A stretch of 64,000 nucleotides of DNA from SFWF01 sp045636705 (GTDB lineage Bacteria > Bacillota > Clostridia > Oscillospirales > Acutalibacteraceae): contig JAZTYA010000030.1 of NCBI GenBank assembly GCA_045636705.1, positions 1 through 64,000 of the forward strand. Direction: 5' to 3'. The notes below the pieces were generated by a model. The model was not told where the DNA came from, ran no database searches, and saw nothing but the letters and a program-made list of their open reading frames with translations. The translations under genes and the position numbers were made by a program. This document shows, in pieces, positions 52,055 to 61,259 of the stretch (its first letter is position 1; every line of letters starts with the position of its first letter).

Positions 52055-52816
52055 TTAAAAACACTTTTCAAGAATTTTTTCTACCGATAAATCGTTATCT
52101 TTTTCTAATCCTTCAAAAGCTTCAATAAAGCGATTTGTTGCGGTATTTAGCAACTCCTCACAATTATTTTTGTAAAAGTTCTGTAGTCCCGCAGTCAAGA
52201 AAAGCATTCTTGAAAGGGCTAGGTTTATTTCCTCTTTGTTTCCTGAAAGGTTTGCCTTTTTTAAATCTAAAAAGGCTTCATCAAGTCGGTCATCATCAAG
52301 AGGATTGGTTGGTTGAAATCCTGCCTTAACAGCACGCTTTTGAACCTTTGCTGCACGAAGCAGCGCAGGAAATGCAACAGGAACGCTTTTTAAGGTGTCC
52401 GAAGCTGTTTCTTGATGCTTCTCTTCCTTTTTGATTTTATCCCACATATCCAAGACCTGTTCGGAATTTTCTGCCGAACCGTTTCCGAAAACATGTGGAT
52501 GCCTGATAATTAATTTACGGCAAATACCGTCAACCACATCATCGTATGTAAAGTCGCCCTGTTCTTCAGCGATGGTCGAATGAAAGATAACCTGTAAAAG
52601 CACGTCCCCAAGTTCTTCACACAAAGCTTCATTATCCTCTAAATCGATAGCGTCAACCGCTTCATAGGTTTCCTCCAGCATATCGTTTCGAATTGTCTTG
52701 TGTGTCTGCTCCCTGTCCCAAGGGCAGCCCTCAGGCGAACGAAGCATTTTCATTATTTGGTTAAGTTGTTCAGTTGTGTACCTTTCATCGGGACCTAACA
52801 TATTTATTTTTACCAT
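52055..52816 (-). CDS. mazG: Nucleoside triphosphate pyrophosphohydrolase MazG
   Basis: 253 residues with the diagnostic EGCPWDREQTHKTIRNDM, then LEETYEAVDAIDLED, EELGDVLLQVIFHS (EExxE/ExxD metal motifs) and IRHPHVFG; a second, degenerate all-alpha half follows. Hydrolyses NTPs and non-canonical nucleotides. ATG 52816 with TTAGGTG upstream is preferred over the GTG nine bases earlier. Confidence 0.95.
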   Translation of the reverse strand: MVKINMLGPDERYTTEQLNQIMKMLRSPEGCPWDREQTHKTIRNDMLEETYEAVDAIDLEDNEALCEELGDVLLQVIFHSTIAEEQGDFTYDDVVDGICRKLIIRHPHVFGNGSAENSEQVLDMWDKIKKEEKHQETASDTLKSVPVAFPALLRAAKVQKRAVKAGFQPTNPLDDDRLDEAFLDLKKANLSGNKEEINLALSRMLFLTAGLQNFYKNNCEELLNTATNRFIEAFEGLEKDNDLSVEKILEKCF

Positions 52817-52873
52817 ATTTTGCACCTAAAATCAACTGTTTTTTTACTATTTTGCATTATTTTTTTAAAAATT

Positions 52874-52910
52874 TAGGCTATTTTTTTAAAAAACACCTAA
52901 AAATAGCCTA
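52874..52910 (-). terminator. Terminator after the nucleosidase gene
   Basis: TAGGCTATTTTTT pairs with TAAAAATAGCCTA across an AT-rich loop; minus-strand T-runs follow. It sits in the 101-base gap before mazG. Confidence 0.75.
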
Positions 52911-52917
52911 GTTTTAT

Positions 52918-53637
52918 TTACATCCAGAAAATTTCTTTATCAAAAATGCCCTTTATTGCGCCAAAAAGCAGGTCTAACAGCACCGCTTCTTTTAGCTCGT
53001 TCATATCGGTGTAGCTTGTCGTAGCATCGTCTCCTGCGTCGTCGGAGATTCTACGAAGTGCTAAATATTTTATGTCGGCATTTTCACAAACATAGGCTAC
53101 GGCCGCCGACTCCATATCGCAAGACGTTGCGCCAAAACTGTTTTTAAGGAAATCTCTCTTTGCATTATCCGACACAAAGCTATCTCCGCTTACTGCAACG
53201 CCAACCTTAATTGCAGGATAGATTTCTGTAAACAAATTTATAAGGTCACTATCGCCGTTGTAAATATAGTTTTGGAGTGGTTTTTGGCAAGGCTCATAAC
53301 CTAGCGGGGTTAAATCAAAATCGTGTTCTATATATTTATCCCCTACTGTAAAGTCGTTTTTAGCGATTCCCGAAATTCCACCCGAAAGACCCGTATTTAA
53401 AATTATATCGCATTTTTCGGTTGCAAGGAAGGTTGCGGCGGCGGCAGCATTGGTCATACCTATTCCGCAAAGAATGGTGTGAACGACAATTTTTCTGTTA
53501 TCCTTTGAAAATTCAAAGGTGTGGCCCTCTCGCTTATAAAAGTCACTTCTCTTAAAGCCTTCAAGGTGCATATCTCTTAATGGCGCATACTCACACTCGT
53601 CGGCTATTACAACGCCAATTTTAATTAAATCCTTCAT
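52918..53637 (-). CDS. 5'-methylthioadenosine/S-adenosylhomocysteine nucleosidase-like protein
   Basis: 239-residue PNP/UDP-phosphorylase-fold enzyme. IGVVIADECEYAPL holds the early catalytic Glu region, LNTGLSGGISGI is the phosphate/ribose loop, CDMESAAVAYVCE binds ribose and RRISDDAGDDA carries the catalytic Asp. Overall pattern suggests MTA/SAH nucleosidase, but the family includes nucleosidases for other substrates. AGGATAA precedes the ATG. Confidence 0.82.
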   Translation of the reverse strand: MKDLIKIGVVIADECEYAPLRDMHLEGFKRSDFYKREGHTFEFSKDNRKIVVHTILCGIGMTNAAAAATFLATEKCDIILNTGLSGGISGIAKNDFTVGDKYIEHDFDLTPLGYEPCQKPLQNYIYNGDSDLINLFTEIYPAIKVGVAVSGDSFVSDNAKRDFLKNSFGATSCDMESAAVAYVCENADIKYLALRRISDDAGDDATTSYTDMNELKEAVLLDLLFGAIKGIFDKEIFWM

Positions 53638-53642
53638 TTAAA

Positions 53643-54002
53643 TTATCCTACCTTTTGTCCGCATTTGCTGCAAAAGAGTGAATTCTTATCAATTGGTTCT
53701 CCGCAGTTTTTGCATCTGTTCTTGTTTTGGCTTTTTAAAAGTTCTGCCTTTGCGGTTTCTAAAGTTTCTAAGTTCTCGTTTATCTCGTCGATAATCGGTT
53801 GCACCGATTCCTTATCAAAATCGCCTTCGGATTTGAGCATACCAAAACAAGCCTTACCTAAAACCTCATAATTTTTATTAAGTTTTCCTTCAAGGGCATG
53901 TATATCCAACTTTTGCTTTTGGTTGTTAACAACCGTTTCGGTCTTACGATAAGCCGTCTCAAAAATGTCCTTTGCCTTTTCAAAAATATTATCTAAACTC
54001 AT
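53643..54002 (-). CDS. Coiled-coil zinc-ribbon protein
   Basis: 119 residues: an amphipathic helical N-terminal part (about 1-90) and a C-terminal zinc ribbon CKNCGEPIDKNSLFCSKCGQ. Such proteins are frequent in Clostridia with no known function. AAGGAG precedes the ATG; five bases before the nucleosidase gene. Confidence 0.7.
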   Translation of the reverse strand: MSLDNIFEKAKDIFETAYRKTETVVNNQKQKLDIHALEGKLNKNYEVLGKACFGMLKSEGDFDKESVQPIIDEINENLETLETAKAELLKSQNKNRCKNCGEPIDKNSLFCSKCGQKVG

Positions 54003-54031
54003 AAATCAAACACTCCTTAAAGATTTATTTC

Positions 54032-55477
54032 TTAATATTCACGATAAAACTCTTCTATTCTTTCTTTTCTTTTTATCATTTCTTCGAAGCGGTCTATATA
54101 CTCGTATGGGTATTTAAAATTATAAATACGCTCAATATAATCGCCACCCGGTTCGCGAAGTTTGGTAACCGCTGAGGCGCCACAAGCTAAAATAGTATGG
54201 GTTTCATCCATAATAAAGACGTTATAGAGTCCTTCAAATCCTTTTTTTGCATATCCTACGTTTTCAAGGTTGCCCACGGTTTTACTCTGCCTATACATAT
54301 AATATGGCTTTATACCGTGTTTTGTAAGGGTTTTTCTTGCGTAGTTTACCATTTCTGCCGCAACCTTTCCCCTTTCTAATTCAGGAAAAGCCTTGTTTGC
54401 CGAAATGTTTGAAGCCTTCTTAATAGACAAGGAATGAACCGTAACGTTTTCAGGGTCCAGTTCAATTATTTTATCTACTGTGTTTTTGAAGCTTTCCGGT
54501 GTTTCATCAGGCAAGCCTGCAATAAGGTCGGTGTTTATGTTGTCAAATCCTATTTCTCTTGCGAGCATAAAAGCATCAAGTGTTTGAGCCGCAGTATGCT
54601 TTCTGCCTATATTTTGAAGTATTTCATCATTTAAGGTCTGAGGATTAATGCTTATCCTCGTAGCACCAAACTCTTTTATAACCTCTAATTTTTCGCGTGT
54701 TATAGCATCGGGTCTGCCCGCTTCTACGGTATATTCAAGAAGATTTGATAAATCAAAATTTTCGTTTATGGCTCCCATTACCTGCCTTAGTTCTAAAGGC
54801 TCAAGAGCAACCGGAGTTCCGCCTCCTATATACACCGTTTCAAGTTTTAAATTCAGTTTCTTTGAAATTTCAGCAGTAGCCTTAATTTCTTTACACAAAA
54901 GTTCGACATAAGGCTTAATAATTTTGTCTGCCTTATCGACCGAGTGTGAAACAAAGGAGCAGTAGGAACAACGGCTTGGGCAAAAGGGAATTGAAACATA
55001 AAGACTAAAAGAATCAAATCGGCTTTTTGTTACTATATTCTGCTCGGGTTCTTCGGTTTCCTTGCAAAGAGAGATTTTTTCTTCGCTTACAAAAAGTTTT
55101 TCTGAGAAGTACTCGTCGGTTTCTTCCGCGCCCTGACTTTTAAGCATTTTAGAATAAAGTTTAACAGGTCTTACCCCTGTTAAAAGTCCCCAAGGCGGAG
55201 TATAACCGGTAGCTTTTATAAAGCATTTGTAAAGACAAGAAGCAATAGCAAGTTCGGTTTCCTTATCACTACTAAAAGAGGCCGTTTTTTCCTCTACATA
55301 GCTTTTATCTTCTACGTAGAGTTCTGCTTTTACCCTGTCTTCAAAAAGGCTAGAGACGGCATAAACGCTATCCTTCTCTATATGGTCTAATATGACAATT
55401 TTTTCGTGTGGCAGAAAAATTCTGCAGAGTTTTTCCATTTCATAGTTAAAGCTATGATTTATATTACATAAATTCAT
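54032..55477 (-). CDS. hemZ: Coproporphyrinogen dehydrogenase HemZ (radical SAM)
   Basis: 481 residues. Radical SAM cluster motif CPSRCSYCSF near residue 170, then YIGGGTPVALEP, VEAGRPDAIT and INPQTLNDEIL, matching HemZ of Bacillus and Clostridia in length and layout. Annotated as oxygen-independent coproporphyrinogen dehydrogenase; whether heme is made here is uncertain, as no other heme gene is in the window. ATG is directly after the MBL gene stop. Confidence 0.92.
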   Translation of the reverse strand: MNLCNINHSFNYEMEKLCRIFLPHEKIVILDHIEKDSVYAVSSLFEDRVKAELYVEDKSYVEEKTASFSSDKETELAIASCLYKCFIKATGYTPPWGLLTGVRPVKLYSKMLKSQGAEETDEYFSEKLFVSEEKISLCKETEEPEQNIVTKSRFDSFSLYVSIPFCPSRCSYCSFVSHSVDKADKIIKPYVELLCKEIKATAEISKKLNLKLETVYIGGGTPVALEPLELRQVMGAINENFDLSNLLEYTVEAGRPDAITREKLEVIKEFGATRISINPQTLNDEILQNIGRKHTAAQTLDAFMLAREIGFDNINTDLIAGLPDETPESFKNTVDKIIELDPENVTVHSLSIKKASNISANKAFPELERGKVAAEMVNYARKTLTKHGIKPYYMYRQSKTVGNLENVGYAKKGFEGLYNVFIMDETHTILACGASAVTKLREPGGDYIERIYNFKYPYEYIDRFEEMIKRKERIEEFYREY

Positions 55478-56092
55478 TTATAATTCCTTTAAATACGGAT
55501 TTATTCGCTTTTCTTTTCCTATTGTGGTAGGCTCGCCGTGTCCTGAATATACGGCTATATTATCATCAAGTAAGCTTAATTTTTTTAGTGAATTTTTTAT
55601 TTCTTCAAAACTGCCGCCGGGAAAATCAGTTCTGCCTATTGAGTAGTTAAAAAGCGTATCTCCGCTTATTAGAACGTCTCCTATTAAGAAGCATGCGGAG
55701 CCTTTAGTATGACCCGGTGTATGCAAAACCTTAATCTTGGTTTTACCAAAGGTTAATTCTTCTTCATCGGTAAGGATAATATCCGCAGTAAAGGGTTCAG
55801 AATATATTGAAAAAACAGATGAAAGGTTAAGCTTTGGGTCTTTGGTAGCTATAGAATCAAGCTCGTGAATTGCAATTTTAGTTTTTGTAAGACGTCTTAA
55901 CTCTTCTGCTCCTTTAATGTGGTCAAAATGAGCGTGTGTTAAAAGAATGAGTTTTTCTTTCTTTGCAAGCTTTAAAAACTCAACCATTTCTTTTGTGCAT
56001 TCGGCAGGGTCAACAACTATTCTTACGTCATCGTTTTCTAAAAAATAGGAATTCGTTTGAACCGCGCCTAAAATTTGTCTGTCAATTTGCAT
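55478..56092 (-). CDS. MBL-fold hydrolase (glyoxalase II-like)
   Basis: 204 residues: LLTHAHFDHIKGAEEL (HxHxDH), HTPGHTKGSACFLIGDVL, SGDTLFNYSIGRTDFP and VYSGHGEPTTIG. Hydrolyses thioesters or similar; common next to hemZ and dtd in Clostridia. Start is coupled to the dtd stop. Confidence 0.9.
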   Translation of the reverse strand: MQIDRQILGAVQTNSYFLENDDVRIVVDPAECTKEMVEFLKLAKKEKLILLTHAHFDHIKGAEELRRLTKTKIAIHELDSIATKDPKLNLSSVFSIYSEPFTADIILTDEEELTFGKTKIKVLHTPGHTKGSACFLIGDVLISGDTLFNYSIGRTDFPGGSFEEIKNSLKKLSLLDDNIAVYSGHGEPTTIGKEKRINPYLKEL

Positions 56093-56545
56093 TTATTTGC
56101 TCCAAATACTAGTATCTAAGAAAATGGTAACAGGGCCGTCGTTTAAGGACCAAACCTTCATATCTGCGCCAAACTCTCCCGTCGCTACAAAGAAGCCTTG
56201 GCTTTCCATTTCTTTAGTGAAATATTCGTAAAGTTCTTTTGCCTCTTTGGGTGGCATAGCAGGGTCAAAAGAAGGTCTTGAACCCCTTTTCATATCACCG
56301 TAAAGGGTAAAGTTTGAAATTATAAGCAAACTGCCGCCGACATCCTTTACCGATAGGTTCATTTTGTCGTTTTCATCCGAAAAGATGCGCATTGAAGCAA
56401 TCTTTTTAGCAAGTATATCGGCGTCGGCTTTGGTGTCTTCCTTTCCTACACCCAAAAGGATAAGAAGGCCCTTACCTATTTCGCCCTTTACCTTTTCGTC
56501 TATGCTAACACTAGCCTCTGTTACTCTTTGAATTACTGCTCTCAT
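56093..56545 (-). CDS. dtd: D-aminoacyl-tRNA deacylase
   Basis: 150 residues: MRAVIQRVTEASVSIDEKV, FTLYGDMKRGSRPSF (active-site loop) and LNDGPVTIFLDTS (Gly-cisPro loop). Removes D-amino acids from tRNA. ATG overlaps the rel stop by one base (TAATG). Confidence 0.96.
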   Translation of the reverse strand: MRAVIQRVTEASVSIDEKVKGEIGKGLLILLGVGKEDTKADADILAKKIASMRIFSDENDKMNLSVKDVGGSLLIISNFTLYGDMKRGSRPSFDPAMPPKEAKELYEYFTKEMESQGFFVATGEFGADMKVWSLNDGPVTIFLDTSIWSK

Positions 56546-58746
56546 TATTTGTTCATTCTTTCTACGCTAAATACGCCTTCAAGCTTTTTAAGCTTGGCTA
56601 TAATGCTTCTTAAATGTTCAACGCTTGCGGTTGAAACGGTAACGCTTATTTCACAGTTGCCACCCTTTAAAACTCTGGCGTTTGCGGCATGAAGTCCTAC
56701 GCGCATATTGAAAAGCACCTGCGTAATATCGGCCAAAAGTCCATCGCGGTCTACGCCTATTATCTGGATAGCCGCAGTAAAGTCTGCCGATTTAACCGAG
56801 TCAATCCAATGAGCCGAAATCCATCTGCCTGCTTCGGCGGTATTATTTAAATTCTTCGGAACGTTAACACAGTCTTTTTTATGAATTGACACACCGTGTC
56901 CTCTTGTAATAAAGCCGATGATATCATCGCCCGGAAGAGGTGCGCAACATTTTGAAAGCTTGATAAGACAGTTGTCAATTCCCTCGACAATAACACCTTC
57001 GTGTGAACGCGGTGTATGCTTTTGGATATACTCTTCAAGGTTTGTTTCCTTGGAAGAGTTAACCAAACGGACGTAATCCTCCTTGATTCTCGGCATAAGC
57101 TTTTCAAGAGAAATACCGCCATAGCCGATTGAGGCATAAAGCTCGTCAAGATTTGCCTGCTTTTGTTTCTTAGCAAGGTCTAAAAGGAAATTATTCATTT
57201 CATCTTCAGGAAGAATAATTGAAGCTCGTCTAAACTCTGTTTCAAGGGCAGCCTTACCTGTTTCAACGTTTTCTTCACGGCGTTCCTTTTTGAACCAGGA
57301 ACGGATTTTAGCCTTTGCAGAGCTTGTAACGGCAATATTAAGCCAATCTCGAGAAGGCCCTCTGCCTGCCTGATTTGTAGTTAAAATTTCGATAACTTCG
57401 CCGGTTGTAACGATATGGTTTATGGGAACTATTTTACCGTCAACCTTTGCGCCTACCATTCGAACACCTACAGCGGAGTGAATGGCAAAAGCAAAGTCGA
57501 TTACGGTTGAGCCTGCAGGAAGATTTATAACGTCGCCCTTAGGTGTTACGGCAAAGACGTCCTCTTGGGAAAGGTCAATTTTTATGCTTCTGATAAGGTC
57601 GTTTTGTTCTTCGCCGTCACTCTCAAGAATTTGTCTAATCCAAGCCAAGTTGACATCCATTGAATTGTCGTGCTTTGTAATGCCTTCTTTGTACTTCCAA
57701 TGCGCCGCGATACCGAACTCGGCCGTGTGGTGCATATCGAAGGTTCTAATCTGTATTTCAAAGGGAACGGCTTCTCTTCCTAAAACGGTGGTATGAAGCG
57801 ACTGATACATATTTGGCTTAGGTGTTGAAATATAGTCCTTAAAACGACCCGGAATAGGTCTGAACATATCGTGAATTATACCGAGAACGTTATAACAGTC
57901 GGTTACCGTTTCGGTAATTACTCTAACTGCGTATACGTCGTAAATTTCGTCGAAATCCTTTCCCTGAAGGAACATTTTACGGTAAATTCCCGGAATAGAT
58001 TTTACACGAGACTGTAACGCAAACTGCACCTTTGGCATTTCTTCTTTTAAGCGGTTTTCAATTCTCTCTCTTAAAATGCTAAAGGTAGATTCACGGAAGG
58101 TTTCTCTTTCTTTAAGCAGGTTTTCTATTTCGCTGTAAGCAATAGGGTCCAAAAGCTGAATTGAACGGTCCTCAAGTTCATCCTTAATCGCACTGATACC
58201 GAGTCTGTGCGCTATGGGTGCATAAACCTCGATGGTTTCAAGCGCTTTATCCCTCTGCTTTTGGTCGGGTAAAGACTCGATAGTGCGAAGATTGTGAAGT
58301 CTGTCGGCTAGTTTAATGATTATCACACGGATATCCTTACCCATTGCAATAAGCATCTTACGAAGCGACTCGGTCTGTTGCTGTTCGCGAGAGGTGTACT
58401 GAATTTTATTAATTTTGGTAACACCGTCAACCAAAAGAGCAACGTCTGCGCCGAACTTTGACTTGATTTCCTCGATTTTTATATCGGTGTCCTCTACAAC
58501 GTCGTGTAAAAGGGCTGCGGCAATAGACTCGGAATCCATACCAAGTCCTACAATAATTTTTGCAACGTTAAAGGGATGTATATAAAACTCCTCTTTAGAT
58601 TTGCGGAACTGGCCGTTATGCGCCGAAACGCAAACCTCGAACGCCTTTCTTATAAGCGGAACGTCATAATTATCGTTCTGCTCGTTCATAAGACTTAAAA
58701 GACCATCAAAATCTTCTTCGTGCTTCTTAGTTAGTTTGAATTCCAA
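56545..58746 (-). CDS. rel: Bifunctional (p)ppGpp synthetase/hydrolase
   Basis: About 733 residues: HD hydrolase (about 45-190: AALLHDVVEDTD, KLADRLHNLRT), synthetase (about 240-350: NMYQSLHTTVLG), TGS domain (about 385-445: VFAVTPKGDVINLPAGSTV), helical/zinc-finger region (KCCAPLPGDDIIGF) and C-terminal ACT domain. It controls the stringent response. The frame overlaps recJ; GAGGTG lies six bases ahead of TTG 58746, which is preferred to GTG 58755 inside that ribosome site. Confidence 0.95.
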   Translation of the reverse strand: MEFKLTKKHEEDFDGLLSLMNEQNDNYDVPLIRKAFEVCVSAHNGQFRKSKEEFYIHPFNVAKIIVGLGMDSESIAAALLHDVVEDTDIKIEEIKSKFGADVALLVDGVTKINKIQYTSREQQQTESLRKMLIAMGKDIRVIIIKLADRLHNLRTIESLPDQKQRDKALETIEVYAPIAHRLGISAIKDELEDRSIQLLDPIAYSEIENLLKERETFRESTFSILRERIENRLKEEMPKVQFALQSRVKSIPGIYRKMFLQGKDFDEIYDVYAVRVITETVTDCYNVLGIIHDMFRPIPGRFKDYISTPKPNMYQSLHTTVLGREAVPFEIQIRTFDMHHTAEFGIAAHWKYKEGITKHDNSMDVNLAWIRQILESDGEEQNDLIRSIKIDLSQEDVFAVTPKGDVINLPAGSTVIDFAFAIHSAVGVRMVGAKVDGKIVPINHIVTTGEVIEILTTNQAGRGPSRDWLNIAVTSSAKAKIRSWFKKERREENVETGKAALETEFRRASIILPEDEMNNFLLDLAKKQKQANLDELYASIGYGGISLEKLMPRIKEDYVRLVNSSKETNLEEYIQKHTPRSHEGVIVEGIDNCLIKLSKCCAPLPGDDIIGFITRGHGVSIHKKDCVNVPKNLNNTAEAGRWISAHWIDSVKSADFTAAIQIIGVDRDGLLADITQVLFNMRVGLHAANARVLKGGNCEISVTVSTASVEHLRSIIAKLKKLEGVFSVERMNK

Positions 58747-58747
58747 T

Positions 58748-60760
58748 CTATTCACCTCGCAATCTTTTTAAGGTTAAAGCATCATCTAGGTTTACCTTTT
58801 GTGACGGGTTTACCTTTAAAAACGGTATGCCATTATTTTCGAGAATCGATAAAATATTAAGGTCTAATAATGCTTCTACTGATAATTTTGTTTTGGCAAA
58901 CCCTATTGTATTAAGTTTTTTTGCAATCAACTTATCCATGGATAAAGGTCCGCTTAAAAGGGTTTTGTAAATATCTGCAACCTCTTGTCTTTCAGGCGTA
59001 ATCGGACCAAAGTCACGGATAACGCCCGACTTAAAGTCTTCATAAATTTCAATATCGGTAAAAAGTTTTTCTTCGTTAATGCCAGAGCATCTTATATCCT
59101 TAATATTGACGGTTAGGTTAGGTTCTCCTTGAAAACTGCCTACGTCAAGGGCTACAGCGATATCAAGTGTCTGTCCAACCTCAAAGGGAAAAGCTTCCCT
59201 TGTCATACTGAAAAGCATAGCCGAAAAGAAGGTGTCTTCACGAGAAAATTCAAGCCTTAAATGCTTGCCCTGTCCTACGGGATTTATTCTGTTTAACGTA
59301 AGACCGAAAACACCAAAAATCGGAGCAGGGTTGCCTGAGCCGAAGGGCTCAAGTTCCTTTATTTCATCGGTTAATGAGAGGTCCAAGGCTTTAGGGTTAA
59401 GCTTGCAGTCAAGTTGCAAACAAGGAAAGACCTTATCTATTTTTGAGGCATATTCGTTTAATGCTTTTCTAAAGTTGTCTATATCGTAGCGGTCCAAGGT
59501 AACGCCTGCCGCCATTTCGTGTCCGCCGTATTTTGTAAGATAATAGGAACACTCATAAATCGCATTGTATATGGAAAAGCCCGAAACACTTCTTGCAGAG
59601 CCGTTTGCAACGTTTTCCTCAACCGATAAAACAATTACCGGTCTGCCGTACTTTTCAACAAGTCTTGCGGCAACTATTCCAATAACGCCGCTATGCCAGT
59701 TTTCTCCATCAACCACGATTACACGGTTGTTGTTATAACCATTTTTCTCGATTTGAAGAACCGCTTCTTCCATTATTTGTTTTTCTATTGACTGTCTTCT
59801 TATGTTTTCACTGTTTAAAGCGGCGGCAAGTCCGTGGGCAACCTCGTCATCCTCGGTTATAAGAAGCTCAAGTCCTCTTTTAGCATCTCCCATTCTGCCT
59901 GCGGCATTTAGCCTTGGAGAAAGCATAAAGGCAACCTTACCTGCGGTTATTGAATATATATCGCAGCCTGCCTCGTTTAATAGGGCATTTACACCAATTC
60001 TATTTCCCTCGGCTATAAGGTTTAAGCCGCACTTAACAACCGAGCGGTTATCCTCTACTAAAGGCATAACGTCGGCAATAGTACCGATTGCTACTAAATC
60101 GCCATACTCATATAACATTTCCTCGGGGTCCTTACCCTCAAGAGCGCATACAAGTTTAAACGCAACAAAGGCGCCGCAGATTTCCTTAAACTCGCTAAAG
60201 TCATCCTCTCTATGCGGGTCAACAACGGCATCGGCTTTTGGCAAATCTCCTGACGGTAAATGGTGGTCGGTAACAACAACCTTAATGCCGTTTTCCTTTG
60301 CATATTCAACCTCACGATGACAAGAAATTCCGTTATCGACAGTAATTATAAGGCTAACATTCTGTTCTATAAATTTATCAATGGCAAAAATGTTCATACC
60401 ATATCCGTCTTTTACACGGTCGGGTATTTCGTAAATTACCTTGGCTCCCCTGTTTTTAAGATATGTATAAAGAATAGCGGTAGCGGTTATGCCATCTACA
60501 TCGTAATCGCCAAAAATAGCTATAGTTTCATCGTTATAAATAGCATCCGAAATAACATCTACTGCCTTTTCCATATCGGCAAGTTCAAAAGGGTCGCCTA
60601 TCATTACTTCATCGGATAAAAGAAGGTCGAGTTCGGCAAAGTCGGTATAGCCTCTGCCTGTTGCAATTAATGCTACAAAAGGAGAAATATCGCACTCTTC
60701 CGCAATTCTTGCAGAAAGGTTTTTATCAACAGGATTTACACTCCATTTTTTAAATTGCAC
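58748..60760 (-). CDS. recJ: Single-stranded-DNA-specific exonuclease RecJ
   Basis: 670 residues: DHH domain with AIFGDYDVDGITATAIL, ITVDNGISCHREVEYAKENG and VVVTDHHLPSGDLP, then DHHA1 GGHEMAAGVTLDRY and an OB fold, plus a clostridial C-terminal helical extension of about 100 residues. Degrades 5' single strands in repair. Start is GTG 60760 with GGGGGCGAG upstream. Confidence 0.95.
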   Translation of the reverse strand: MQFKKWSVNPVDKNLSARIAEECDISPFVALIATGRGYTDFAELDLLLSDEVMIGDPFELADMEKAVDVISDAIYNDETIAIFGDYDVDGITATAILYTYLKNRGAKVIYEIPDRVKDGYGMNIFAIDKFIEQNVSLIITVDNGISCHREVEYAKENGIKVVVTDHHLPSGDLPKADAVVDPHREDDFSEFKEICGAFVAFKLVCALEGKDPEEMLYEYGDLVAIGTIADVMPLVEDNRSVVKCGLNLIAEGNRIGVNALLNEAGCDIYSITAGKVAFMLSPRLNAAGRMGDAKRGLELLITEDDEVAHGLAAALNSENIRRQSIEKQIMEEAVLQIEKNGYNNNRVIVVDGENWHSGVIGIVAARLVEKYGRPVIVLSVEENVANGSARSVSGFSIYNAIYECSYYLTKYGGHEMAAGVTLDRYDIDNFRKALNEYASKIDKVFPCLQLDCKLNPKALDLSLTDEIKELEPFGSGNPAPIFGVFGLTLNRINPVGQGKHLRLEFSREDTFFSAMLFSMTREAFPFEVGQTLDIAVALDVGSFQGEPNLTVNIKDIRCSGINEEKLFTDIEIYEDFKSGVIRDFGPITPERQEVADIYKTLLSGPLSMDKLIAKKLNTIGFAKTKLSVEALLDLNILSILENNGIPFLKVNPSQKVNLDDALTLKRLRGE

Positions 60761-60793
60761 TTTTCTCGCCCCCTTATATATTTACTCATAATA

Positions 60794-60822
60794 ATTATAT
60801 CAAACAATATTTATTATTGCAA
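60794..60822 (-). promoter_or_regulatory. Sigma-A promoter of the recJ operon
   Basis: TTGCAA (60817-60822), 17 bases, TATAAT (60794-60799) on the minus strand, about 34 bases ahead of the GTG. Confidence 0.6.
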
Positions 60823-60868
60823 TAAAAAATATGTGTAAAAACGGGCTTATTAGGTGGTTTTTATAAGA

Positions 60869-60898
60869 AAAATCCGCAAGGGAAACCTTGCGGATTTT
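60869..60898 (-). terminator. Terminator after the toxin/immunity islet
   Basis: AAAATCCGCAAGG pairs with CCTTGCGGATTTT, loop GAAA; T-run on the minus strand. It closes transcription from the barnase/barstar genes ahead of recJ. Confidence 0.88.
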
Positions 60899-60931
60899 AA
60901 GTTTTTAAACATTGTTTAATGTTTGCTTTTC

Positions 60932-61249
60932 CTATGATATTATTTTATAGATGAAGTTAGTTTCTATAGAGTTAACCCTATCAAACACTCTTAACATTAT
61001 TTTGCACTCTTCTTGCAACTTTTCATCCAACAAATTAAAGTTGTGAAGTTCAACAATATATTTTTTGTCATCAAATAAATATCTAAGGCAATCCCAGAGT
61101 GCATCCCAATTTTCTCCATAATATTCGGGCAATCCAAACTTTTCTTTAAGCATTAAGTGAATTTCGCCTAATGTTTTACATTTAGAAAAATCTAATATTA
61201 TAGGATTTTCGGTTATTTCTTTAAATGCATGATAATCGTTATTGTTCAC
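60932..61249 (-). CDS. Barstar-family ribonuclease inhibitor (copy 1, immunity protein)
   Basis: 105 residues. The core reads LPEYYGENWDALWDCL, nearly identical to the barnase-binding helix of Bacillus barstar; the two key acids, barstar Asp35 and Asp39, correspond to Asp49 and Asp53. It should plug the active site of the toxin encoded ten bases upstream. Start is GTG 61249 with GGAGGATTAAA before it. The first 39 residues are almost identical to copy 2, while the middle differs strongly. Confidence 0.93.
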   Translation of the reverse strand: MNNNDYHAFKEITENPIILDFSKCKTLGEIHLMLKEKFGLPEYYGENWDALWDCLRYLFDDKKYIVELHNFNLLDEKLQEECKIMLRVFDRVNSIETNFIYKIIS

Positions 61250-61259
61250 TTTAATCCTC